The notes under the pieces were generated by a model, which ran no database searches, was not told the origin of the DNA, and was given only the letters and a program-made list of their open reading frames with translations. Source: Mycobacterium numidiamassiliense (GTDB lineage Bacteria; Actinomycetota; Actinomycetes; Mycobacteriales; Mycobacteriaceae). From it: 64,000 bases of DNA. Positions 8,746 through 16,175 of the stretch are shown here, piece after piece. Location of the stretch: the NCBI RefSeq assembly GCF_900157365.1, contig NZ_FUEZ01000003.1:682001-746000 (forward strand), in the 5' to 3' direction. Both the position numbers and the translations under genes were made by a program. The stretch's first letter is position 1; the number at the start of each line of letters is the position of its first letter.

Positions 8746-9633
8746 GTGTTCCACGAAATTCGAAGTCGGAGGAGGCTGATCAGCGGCGTGTACCGGGCCC
8801 TGATGCTGGCCGGGGCGGCGGCCCTGACCGCACTGGTTGCCACCCCGTTGACTCCGCAGGTGGACCTTGCCGCCGCCGCGCTTCCCCGCCCCGCGCACGT
8901 GGTGATCGTGGTGGAAGAGAACCGGGGCAACATCCTGGGCAACAGCGCGGCACCGTTCATGAACGCGCTGGCCACCCACGGCGCGAACATGACTCAGTCG
9001 TTCGCCGAGACACACCCCAGCGAGCCGAACTATCTCGCGCTCTTCGCGGGCACCACCCTCGGAGTGACCAGGGACTCGTGCCCCGTCAACGGCGGCAACA
9101 CCCCCAACCTGGGATCGGAATTGCTTTCTGCCGGATACACATTCGCCGGTTACGCCGAAGACCTGCCCGCGGCCGGCTCACCGGCGTGCAGCGCGGGCAA
9201 GTACGCCCGCAAACACGTGCCGTGGGCCAACTTCGCCAATGTGCCGCCGGCGAATTCGCTTCCGTTCTCCGCTTTTCCGATGGGCGACTACGCCAACCTG
9301 CCGACCGTCTCGTTCGTCATTCCGAACAACGACGACAACATGCACGACGGTTCGATCGCGCAGGCCGACGCCTGGCTGAGCCGCAACATGTCCGGCTACG
9401 CCAACTGGGCGGTGGCCAACAACAGTTTGCTGATCGTGACGTGGGACGAGGATGACGACAGCAGCCGCAACCAGATCGCGACCATGATCTACGGCGCCCA
9501 TGTGCAGCCGGGAACCTACCCCGAGCAGATCAACCACTACAGCGTGCTGTCCACCCTCGAGCAGATGTACGGGCTTCCGAAGACGGGCAATGCGGCCAAC
9601 GCTGCCCCGATCGCCACCATCTGGGCACCATAG
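8746..9633 (+). CDS. sapM: Secreted acid phosphatase SapM
   Basis: A 295-residue exported phosphatase. In M. tuberculosis SapM dephosphorylates phosphoinositides and contributes to phagosome arrest. The N-terminus has a basic region and a hydrophobic stretch ([17 protein letters not shown]) forming a signal sequence. Diagnostic of the phosphoesterase/phospholipase-C-like family are [45 protein letters not shown] and [19 protein letters not shown], which carry the metal and phosphate ligands. Start is uncertain: GTG 8746 gives an N-terminus of the same length as the M. tuberculosis protein as I recall it, while GTG 8788 is 12 bp after a GGAGG (8771-8775). Confidence 0.9.
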   Translation: MFHEIRSRRRLISGVYRALMLAGAAALTALVATPLTPQVDLAAAALPRPAHVVIVVEENRGNILGNSAAPFMNALATHGANMTQSFAETHPSEPNYLALFAGTTLGVTRDSCPVNGGNTPNLGSELLSAGYTFAGYAEDLPAAGSPACSAGKYARKHVPWANFANVPPANSLPFSAFPMGDYANLPTVSFVIPNNDDNMHDGSIAQADAWLSRNMSGYANWAVANNSLLIVTWDEDDDSSRNQIATMIYGAHVQPGTYPEQINHYSVLSTLEQMYGLPKTGNAANAAPIATIWAP

Positions 9634-9684
9634 GTTCGATAGCCGGGCCCGGCAGCTGCGCCGGTCGTCGCTATTCTGTGCCGC

Positions 9685-11037
9685 ATGGCTGCTGACCTCG
9701 TGCCGATCCGCCTGAGCTTGTCCGCCGGTGACCGCTACACGGTGTGGGCCCCGCGCTGGCGTGATGCCGGCGACGAATGGGAGGCGTTCCTGGGCCGCGA
9801 CGAAGACCTGTACGCCTTCGAGACGATCGCGGACCTGGTCGCGTTCGTGCGTTCCGGCTCCGACAACGATCTGGTCGACCACCCGGCGTGGCAGGATCTG
9901 ACCGCGGCCCACGCGCACACCTTCAAGCCCACCGCGGACCAGGAGTTCGATCTGGTCGCCGTCGAGGAGTTGGCGTCGGAGAAGCCGACCGAGGAGTCGG
10001 TGAATGCGCTGGCGGGCGTGCTGGCGATCGTGTCGTCGATCGGATCCGTCTGCGAGCTGCCTGCGGTGTCGAAGTTCTTCAACGGCAACCCCACCCTGGG
10101 CACGGTGTCCGGCGGCAGCGCGCAGTTCGCCGGAAGAGCCGGTGGCAAACGCTGGAATGCGATCGGCGAGGTGATCAACCGAAGCTGGGACGACGTGCTC
10201 AAGGCGGTCGATGACATCATCAGCACCCCCGAGGTCGACGAGGACGCGTCGGCCAAGGCCGCCGACGAACTGGCCGAAGAGCGTGAAGAGCCCGAAGACG
10301 AGGCCTCGGACTCCGCCGAGGAGACCGAGGACTCCGACGACGCCGAAGACGAGGCCGACGGGGACGTCGAGAGCGACTCCGACGAGGACGAAGACGAGGA
10401 CGAGGACGAAGACGAGGACGAAGACGACTCCGACGACGAGGAGGAAGAGGAGGCCCGCGCGCCCGGCGACACCGTGGTGCTGGGCGGCGACGAGGACTTC
10501 TGGCTGGCGGTCGGCATCGACCCGATCCGGATCCTGAGCAGTTCCGGAACGTTCTACACGCTGCGCTGCTACCTCGACGACCGGCCGATTTTCCTGGGCC
10601 GCAACGGGCGGATCAGCGTATTCACCTCCGAGCGCTCGCTGGCGCGCTACCTCGCCGACGAGCACGACCACGACTTGTCCGACCTGAGCACCTACGACGA
10701 CATCCGTACCGCCGCGACCGACGGTTCCCTGGCCATCGACATCACCGACGAGAACATCTACGTGCTCAGCGGGCTGGCCGACGACTTCGCCGAAGGCCCG
10801 GACGCGGTGGACCGCGACCAACTCGATCTCGCTGTCGAGCTGCTCCGCGACATCGGCGACTACTCGGAGGAGAGCACGATCGACAAGGCGCTCGAACCGG
10901 GCCGGCCGCTGGGCAAGCTGGTGTCCTACGTCCTCGAGCCCGACTCGGTCGGCAAACCCACCGCGCCGTATTCGGCCGCGGTGCGCGAATGGGAGAAGCT
11001 GGAGCAGTTCGTGGACTCACGGCTGCGGCGCGAATAG
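9685..11037 (+). CDS. Acidic protein with two related domains flanking an Asp/Glu tract (Rv3311-like)
   Basis: A 450-residue conserved mycobacterial protein of unknown function. Residues about 183-257 are extremely acidic, with an alternating Asp/Glu run encoded by repetitive GAC/GAG/GAA codons at 10379-10435. The flanking regions resemble one another: the N-terminal half has FLGR at residues 35-38 and a DLVDHPAWQD segment; the C-terminal half has FLGR at about 303-306 and DLSDLSTYDD, each at a similar distance. I read this as an internal domain duplication separated by an acidic linker. There is no signal peptide or membrane segment, so it is likely cytoplasmic. Its position after sapM matches Rv3311. 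Acidic tracts of this sort often bind basic proteins or mimic nucleic acid, but nothing here proves that. Confidence 0.75.
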   Translation: MAADLVPIRLSLSAGDRYTVWAPRWRDAGDEWEAFLGRDEDLYAFETIADLVAFVRSGSDNDLVDHPAWQDLTAAHAHTFKPTADQEFDLVAVEELASEKPTEESVNALAGVLAIVSSIGSVCELPAVSKFFNGNPTLGTVSGGSAQFAGRAGGKRWNAIGEVINRSWDDVLKAVDDIISTPEVDEDASAKAADELAEEREEPEDEASDSAEETEDSDDAEDEADGDVESDSDEDEDEDEDEDEDEDDSDDEEEEEARAPGDTVVLGGDEDFWLAVGIDPIRILSSSGTFYTLRCYLDDRPIFLGRNGRISVFTSERSLARYLADEHDHDLSDLSTYDDIRTAATDGSLAIDITDENIYVLSGLADDFAEGPDAVDRDQLDLAVELLRDIGDYSEESTIDKALEPGRPLGKLVSYVLEPDSVGKPTAPYSAAVREWEKLEQFVDSRLRRE

Positions 11038-11145
11038 CGCGGCGGCTCGCGCTGTCCAGGAGAGTTTGACGGGCTACCAAGACTCCCCTTTACTGGCGGC
11101 TACCCGCCTGCGGTCAAGGGGCGGCCAGAAGGAGAGGTGAGTCGA

Positions 11146-12129
11146 GTGTCGCTGCCCGGCATCGGCCCACTCCCGCTCTACGGGTTCCAACGTCCGGGCT
11201 TGTTGCTGTTCGGGTTGATCCCGCTGGCCCTGCTCGCCCTTTACGTCGTCGTCCAGCTGCGCCGCCGCGGCCGCCTGCGCCGCTTCACCGAGGCAGAGGT
11301 GCCGCAGCCGTTCTGGCGGCACATTCCGATCGCGGTGTCGGTGCTCGGCCTGGCCCTGTTGACAATCGCGCTGGGCACCCCGACCCACGACATGCGCATC
11401 CCGCGCAATCGCGCCGTCATCATGCTGGTGATCGACATGTCGCACTCCATGCGGGCCACCGACGTCGAGCCCAACCGGCTCAAGGCGGCCGAGCAGGCGG
11501 CCAGCCAGTTTGCGAATCAACTGACGCCGGGCGTCAACCTGGGGCTCGTCGGGTTCGCCGGGACGCCGTACCTGCTGGTGCCGCCGACCCCGCAGCACCA
11601 GGCGACCATCGACGCCCTCACCAAGCTGGACTTCGCCGACGGCACGGCGACCGGCGAAGCGATCTTCACCGCGCTGCATGCGATCGAAGCCGCGGGGCTG
11701 ACGGGTGGGGACACCCCGCCGCCCGCGCGCATCGTGCTGCTGTCCGACGGCGGCGAGAACAAGCCGACGAATCCCAACGATCCGCATGACGGCGCCTACA
11801 CGGCCTCGCGGCTGGCCAAGGATCAGGGTGTGCCCATCTCGACGATCTCGTTCGGCACCCCGAGCGGCAGCATCGTCCTGGACGGGGCGCACATCAACGT
11901 TCCGGTCTCGACGGACCAGATGCGGACCATCGCCAAGCTGTCCGGTGGGCAGTCCTACACGGCGACCAACCTGGGCGAGCTCAACAAGGATTACGACGCC
12001 ATCCAGAACGAGATCGGGTATCGCACGGTGCCCGGGCCCGGCAGTTCGGGGTGGCTGCGCCTTGCCGTGATCACGGCCGTGATCGCCGCGGGGCTGGCGC
12101 TGTTGATCAACCGGCGGCTGCCCACCTAG
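11146..12129 (+). CDS. VWA-domain membrane protein (Rv1481-like), copy 1
   Basis: A 327-residue membrane-anchored von Willebrand A protein. The N-terminus has two hydrophobic segments (LLLFGLIPLALLALYVVV and IAVSVLGLALLTIAL), then a VWA domain from about residue 85 with the metal-ion-dependent adhesion site D-M-S-H-S and downstream GFAGTPY and LLSDGGENK, and one C-terminal membrane segment. Homologues such as Rv1480-Rv1481 normally lie beside a MoxR AAA+ ATPase gene; none is present here. GTG 11146 is preferred over GTG 11137 because the AAGGAGA at 11129-11135 is properly spaced only for the former. It is convergent with a paralogue at 12146-13153. Confidence 0.85.
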   Translation: MSLPGIGPLPLYGFQRPGLLLFGLIPLALLALYVVVQLRRRGRLRRFTEAEVPQPFWRHIPIAVSVLGLALLTIALGTPTHDMRIPRNRAVIMLVIDMSHSMRATDVEPNRLKAAEQAASQFANQLTPGVNLGLVGFAGTPYLLVPPTPQHQATIDALTKLDFADGTATGEAIFTALHAIEAAGLTGGDTPPPARIVLLSDGGENKPTNPNDPHDGAYTASRLAKDQGVPISTISFGTPSGSIVLDGAHINVPVSTDQMRTIAKLSGGQSYTATNLGELNKDYDAIQNEIGYRTVPGPGSSGWLRLAVITAVIAAGLALLINRRLPT

Positions 12130-12145
12130 CAGCGGGCCGTAACGC

Positions 12146-13153
12146 TCAGGCGGGCAGCCTGCGGTTCAGGAACAGACCAGCCAAGACGGCGCCGGACAGC
12201 ACCACCGCGCCAAGCAGCATCCAGGCCAGGCTCGCGTCGCCCTTCACGGTTTCGTAGCCGATCTGGCGCTGCAGCGTGCCGTAGACGTTTTTCAGCGACT
12301 CCAGGCTGTCGGCGTGGAACGCCTCGCCGTCGGTGATCTTGCAGATCTCCTGCAGGGTCTGGTCGTCGACCGGAACCGGAATCGTCGCGCCCTGATACAC
12401 GACGGTGCCGTCGGGTGTACCGAAGGAGATCGTCGAGATCTGCACGCCCTCGGCCTTGGCCGCGCGGGCCGCGGTGAACGCCCCCTGCGGGGCGTTGGGG
12501 TCCAGCGGCACGTTTTCGGCGCCGTCGGATTCCAGCACGATGCGCGCCGGCGGGGGCCCGTCGCCACCGCCCATCACCGCGCCGACCGTGGCGATCGCCT
12601 GCAGCGCGGTGAAGATGCCTTCGCCGGTCGCGGTTTTCGGCGCCGGCTGCAGGCCGTCGATCGCCGCTTTGACCGCGGCGCGGTTCGTCGTCGGGGCGAC
12701 CAGCAGTGTCGCGTTGGCCGCGAACGCGACCAACCCCAGGTTGATCGCCGGCGTCAGCTCGTCGGCGAATTGCTTACCCGCCTCCTGCGCGGCGGCCAGC
12801 CGGTTCGGGGCGACATCGGTCGAGGCCATGGATTCCGAGATGTCGATGACCAGCATCACCACCGCGCGGTTGAGCGGAATCCGGATGTCGGTTGTCGGCC
12901 CGGCCATCGCCGTGGTCAGCAACACCAGCGACGTGGCAAGCAGGATCGTCGGGACGTGGCGCCACTTGCTGGGATTGCGCGGCGCGACGCGCTCGAGCAC
13001 CTCCATGTTGGCGAACCGCAGCACGCGCCTGCGCCGGGCGAACTGCTGCACCACGTAGAGACCGATCAGCAGCAGCACGACCAGCAGGAACAAAAAGAAC
13101 CAGGCGTTCTGGAAGCCGGTCAGCGACACCGGGCCCAGCAGGGGCAACTTCAT
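12146..13153 (-). CDS. VWA-domain membrane protein (Rv1481-like), copy 2
   Basis: A 335-residue paralogue of the convergent neighbour, with the same layout: two N-terminal membrane helices ([20 protein letters not shown] and a second near residue 65), a VWA domain with [24 protein letters not shown], the LESDGAEN motif, and a C-terminal helix ([20 protein letters not shown]). It begins [15 protein letters not shown], very like Rv1481 as I recall it, so ATG 13151-13153 is chosen over the ATG four codons earlier. The two genes end 16 bp apart on opposite strands, so they arose by inverted duplication or separate acquisition. Partners in other bacteria are MoxR ATPases acting as chaperones; the partner here is not local. 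Confidence 0.87.
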   Translation of the reverse strand: MKLPLLGPVSLTGFQNAWFFLFLLVVLLLIGLYVVQQFARRRRVLRFANMEVLERVAPRNPSKWRHVPTILLATSLVLLTTAMAGPTTDIRIPLNRAVVMLVIDISESMASTDVAPNRLAAAQEAGKQFADELTPAINLGLVAFAANATLLVAPTTNRAAVKAAIDGLQPAPKTATGEGIFTALQAIATVGAVMGGGDGPPPARIVLESDGAENVPLDPNAPQGAFTAARAAKAEGVQISTISFGTPDGTVVYQGATIPVPVDDQTLQEICKITDGEAFHADSLESLKNVYGTLQRQIGYETVKGDASLAWMLLGAVVLSGAVLAGLFLNRRLPA

Positions 13154-13206
13154 GACCAGCCACACTATGCGTCAAACGTTTGCGGTGCATGGACCGTCGC
13201 CACCCG

Positions 13207-14214
13207 TTAGCCGGCGACGAGATCGCGGCGCTCAGTGAATTTGATGTCGAGGCTGCGCAGATGGGTCTGCAGCCCCGCGTCCTGAACCGGGATGAGGTGT
13301 GCGGGCTGATCGGTCTCGTTGAAGTGGGCGTGCCACATGCCCGGAGGCGTGGTGAAGGCACCGCCGGCCTGCCAGTCCACCCGGATCGGGTCGACGATGT
13401 TGCCGCGCTCGTCGAGGCGGGTGCCCAGCAATGAATAACAGCCGCTCGGTGGCGCGTCGAGGATCAAATCCAAGGCCACCGACTGGTGCCGGTGTGGGCG
13501 CTGCTCCTGGTTCGGGGGCAGCACACCGAACATGGCCCACAGGACGTGGGTGATGGTCAGCGTCTGCTCCTGGTTCTCGTTGGCCAGCAGCACGCTGACC
13601 CTGCTCTTGTCGTTGGCGCCGGGGCGCGATGCGATCTCCTCCAATTTGGCGACCGCATCCGTGCGGCGGAACTTGGTGGCCCGAAACCGTGGCTCACGGG
13701 CCTCGGCGCCGAGGTAGCGCATCAGCGGCTCGTCGTGCACCCAGTACATCGCGGCTTCGGCGTCGGCGTAGAACACCGAGCGGGCGCCGGCCGGCAGCGT
13801 GAGGAAATCGCCCTTCTCCCACTGCACCAGCCGGCCGTTGACCGCGGCGAAGCCCCGCCCGTAGAGCACGTAGTACAGCTGCGAGGTGGCGTTGGGGGCG
13901 GTGTCGATCTGCTCACCGGCGCGGATCCGGACGAAGTTTGCCAACAGCGCGGGGCTGGTCGCCGGGCCGGACTTGATGCCCAGGTCTGCGGACAGATCAA
14001 GCGGCAGCACGCCGGTCGGCTGGTCCATGTAGACGTCGGGGCCGAACTGGGTGACCGGCACCTGCGGCGCGAATCCCGAACCGATCGGGTTGGCGGCTTT
14101 CGAGTACTCGAAGTAGCGGGCGTCGTCGGCCCAGTCCACGAATCGGCCCTCGAATCCGTACTCGGCCACATTGGTCATCGGGGCGGGAATCGTCGGATCC
14201 AGGTTGGTGGACAT
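13207..14214 (-). CDS. Bicupin protein, gentisate 1,2-dioxygenase-like
   Basis: A 335-residue protein with two cupin barrels. The N-terminal barrel (about residues 85-165) has the fold but lacks the HxH metal motif. The C-terminal barrel has RPHRHQSVALDLIL and PPGMWHAHFNETDQPAHLIP, which look like cupin motifs 1 and 2 of the gentisate/1-hydroxy-2-naphthoate dioxygenase group. Those enzymes use Fe(II) to open an aromatic ring, so a ring-cleaving or related oxygenase in the cytoplasm is inferred; the substrate is unknown. It is divergent from a GntR regulator, and its promoter (TTGACA, 17 bp, TACTAT) overlaps repeated GTATCT sites, so control by that regulator is very likely. Confidence 0.75.
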   Translation of the reverse strand: MSTNLDPTIPAPMTNVAEYGFEGRFVDWADDARYFEYSKAANPIGSGFAPQVPVTQFGPDVYMDQPTGVLPLDLSADLGIKSGPATSPALLANFVRIRAGEQIDTAPNATSQLYYVLYGRGFAAVNGRLVQWEKGDFLTLPAGARSVFYADAEAAMYWVHDEPLMRYLGAEAREPRFRATKFRRTDAVAKLEEIASRPGANDKSRVSVLLANENQEQTLTITHVLWAMFGVLPPNQEQRPHRHQSVALDLILDAPPSGCYSLLGTRLDERGNIVDPIRVDWQAGGAFTTPPGMWHAHFNETDQPAHLIPVQDAGLQTHLRSLDIKFTERRDLVAG

Positions 14215-14249
14215 CGCATCTCCTCAGGCTGAGCGGATCTGGTGTTTAA

Positions 14250-14278
14250 ATAGTATCTATCTTGTATCTAAGTGTCAA
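14250..14278 (-). promoter_or_regulatory. Sigma-70-like promoter of the cupin gene
   Basis: On the minus strand TTGACA (14273-14278) and TACTAT (14250-14255) are separated by exactly 17 bp, a near-consensus housekeeping promoter 36 bp upstream of the cupin start. The spacer and elements are covered by GTATCT repeats described in the neighbouring operator feature. Confidence 0.7.
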
Positions 14279-14330
14279 TCCCGCAGGTGGGGTGCGCCGG
14301 TGTAGCGTCATGGACACACTTGAGATACGA
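14253..14330. promoter_or_regulatory. Putative GntR operator sites (GTATCT repeats) in the divergent intergenic region
   Basis: GTATCTA occurs twice as a direct repeat at 14253-14259 and 14264-14270 (11-bp period, one helical turn). The block TTGTATCTAAGTG (14262-14274) recurs inverted as CACTTGAGATACGA (14317-14330) just before the regulator gene. Sites overlap the cupin promoter and the GntR leader, the expected arrangement for a FadR-type repressor that also regulates itself. This is inferred from sequence alone. Confidence 0.55.
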
Positions 14331-14353
14331 CTGAGCTACCAGAGGTGAGTGAC

Positions 14354-15037
14354 GTGGCGGTAAAGAACTCACGACCGGCTACAGCCAAGGACCGTGCGCT
14401 CGACTATGTCAAGACCCAGGTGCTGACCGGCGCATTCCCCGGCGGGGAGCTGATCAGTGAGGGCGACGTCGCCGCGGCGCTGGGGATGTCGCGCACCCCG
14501 GTGCGCGAAGCGTTCCTGCGGCTGGAGGCCGACGGGCTGCTGCGGCTGTACCCGCAGCGCGGCGCCCTGGTGGTCCCGGTCTCGCCCGGCGAGGTGCGCG
14601 CGGTCATCGAGGCCCGACTGGTGCTGGAGCAGTTCGCCGTCGGCAAGGTGGTCGGTCGCGGTGGGCCCGCCTGCGCCGTGGTGTTCGAGCGTCTCTCCGG
14701 TGAACTGAGACGGCAGCACGAGGCGGCGGCCGCCGGCGACTGGCGGGAATTTCTGGAGTCCGACCGCGCCTTCCACGCCATCACCCTCGAGGAATCGGGC
14801 AACGCGATCTTGTCGAGTTTCTACTCGACATTGCGCGACCGCCAGATGCGGATGATCGGCGAATCGGCGCTGCGCGATCCCCATCGGCCGACGACGATCA
14901 TGGACGAGCACCGGGAGATCGCCGAAGCCCTGTGCAACGGCGATGAGCAACGAGTTCTACATGCCGTACAGACTCATTTGGCCAGCACGGTGCGGGCGAT
15001 CGGGCTGGCCGTCGATTCGCCGCTGTTCGGCGGCTAG
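14354..15037 (+). CDS. GntR-family (FCD domain) transcriptional regulator
   Basis: A 227-residue one-component regulator. The winged helix-turn-helix is visible as ISEGDVAAALGMSRTPVREAFLRLEADGLL, quoted here in parts as GDVAAALGMSRTPVREAF and LRLEADGLLRLYPQRG. It is followed by an all-helical FCD ligand domain (about residues 85-215) with the metal/carboxylate ligands expected in ESDRAFH and DEHREIAEAL. FadR-subfamily members usually sense organic acids. GTG 14354 is preferred because AGAGG (14341-14345) is spaced 8 bp from it; GTG 14345 is a possible longer start. Divergent to the cupin gene, which it probably controls. Confidence 0.85.
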   Translation: MAVKNSRPATAKDRALDYVKTQVLTGAFPGGELISEGDVAAALGMSRTPVREAFLRLEADGLLRLYPQRGALVVPVSPGEVRAVIEARLVLEQFAVGKVVGRGGPACAVVFERLSGELRRQHEAAAAGDWREFLESDRAFHAITLEESGNAILSSFYSTLRDRQMRMIGESALRDPHRPTTIMDEHREIAEALCNGDEQRVLHAVQTHLASTVRAIGLAVDSPLFGG

Positions 15038-15219
15038 GTCGTACCGTGCAGGCCAAAGCCCCACCTGAAATGGCTTTGCCGAGGCACCGAGCGAGAGAAA
15101 AATCGGGCAGCGCGGGTTAGCGTAGTGCCACAAAGCCGGCCCTGCTGTAACCAGCAGCGACAGAGTGCCGTCGTCTTCCAGAGAGATCTTCCAGAGAGAT
15201 AGAGATAAGGAATCCCAAC

Positions 15220-15450
15220 ATGAAGACGAGAGTCTTGAGGGCCACGGTCGGCGTTGCAGCGACAACGTTGGCCGCTGGTGTCATGTGGAGCGCACCATCG
15301 GCCTCGGCTGGCACCGACTATTGCAATACGCTCCCCAAACCCCAGCAAGTTCGTGAGTGCAACTGCGGCTTCGATTTCGCCCCGGGTAGTCCGGAGCTTC
15401 AAGATTGCATGGCGGGTAAAGCGGTTGCGCCTCCCCCCACGCAACCTTAG
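15220..15450 (+). CDS. Small secreted cysteine-containing protein
   Basis: A 76-residue protein starting at ATG 15220 after an AAGGA. Residues 1-30 are a clean Sec signal peptide (basic start, hydrophobic core, SASA-G cleavage). The mature part is about 46 residues with four cysteines (YCNTL, ECNCGF, DCMAG), enough for two disulfides, and a proline-rich tail. I do not recognise the family. It lies among other exported genes (15634-15924, 16176-17660), which suggests a locus for secreted products. Confidence 0.7.
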   Translation: MKTRVLRATVGVAATTLAAGVMWSAPSASAGTDYCNTLPKPQQVRECNCGFDFAPGSPELQDCMAGKAVAPPPTQP

Positions 15451-15633
15451 TTAGGTCGCTGGAATCGACACAGCGGCGAAAGCGCTTGAGCACAACGACT
15501 TCGGCACCGGAACCAGACGGGATCGCGGTGCGCGCCTTCGCGCTCCGACTAAGCACCGCAAACGCGGCAAAAGCCGGTCACATAAGCGGTAGCGTCATTG
15601 GTACTGGCTGGCGCGTTGCGACGGGAGGCAACG

Positions 15634-15924
15634 ATGAAACGCTGCGTGGTCGCAGGACTGGCCGCCGTGCTGATGGCCGCAGGGCTGATCACCTCGGCGC
15701 CGCCGGCCGGCGCCGGCTGCTTGTACGGAGGACCCGTTCTGAGCAAGTGCGACGGACCCGTCCAGCCCGACGGCACCTGGCAACGCTGCGTGGCATTCAC
15801 CCACTGGATACCTAGCGGCGCCAGTTCGTTCCTGGCGCCCGAGAGGCGCTGCGATTCGATGGGTCCTGGCCAGAACCCCGGGGACCTCGGCTTCGCCGAC
15901 CCGCCGACACACATCAACGACTGA
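15634..15924 (+). CDS. Secreted CDGP-domain protein
   Basis: A 96-residue exported protein with a signal peptide of about 28 residues (CVVAGLAAVLMAAGLITSA, ending PAGA-GC). The mature region contains GCLYGGPVLSKCDGPVQPDG, the Cys-Asp-Gly-Pro motif that names a small mycobacterial secreted family, and further cysteines in WQRCVAF and RRCDSMG. Function of this family is unknown to me. ATG 15634 is preceded by GGGAGG, which decides it over the longer in-frame start at 15598. Two disulfides are likely from the four mature cysteines. Confidence 0.75.
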   Translation: MKRCVVAGLAAVLMAAGLITSAPPAGAGCLYGGPVLSKCDGPVQPDGTWQRCVAFTHWIPSGASSFLAPERRCDSMGPGQNPGDLGFADPPTHIND

Positions 15925-16175
15925 GCCGGAAACCTTTCCTGATGTTTTCACCGGCGATCGCTACCACCGGCTGACACAAGCGTTTTGTCACGGGTCCCGA
16001 GTTGTCCCCGGGTCCCGATGCCCAATGGCCCTAGACGGGGCCGCAATTATCTGCTTAGTGTTTTGACGGCTCTATTACAGCGATTCAGCTTCGATAACCG
16101 CCGGCTCGGGTGTGCCCACGCGCGGATTGCGAGCGTAGCTGCGTAGGTGAGGGTCCTAATAAAGGAACCACAAAC

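Noticed and set aside
9735..10517. Antisense poly-serine protein
   Set aside because: It is only the reverse reading of the acidic Asp/Glu codon repeats.
14345..14353. Upstream GTG start for the GntR gene
   Set aside because: The AGAGG Shine-Dalgarno is immediately adjacent, too close for this GTG; GTG 14354 is better spaced.
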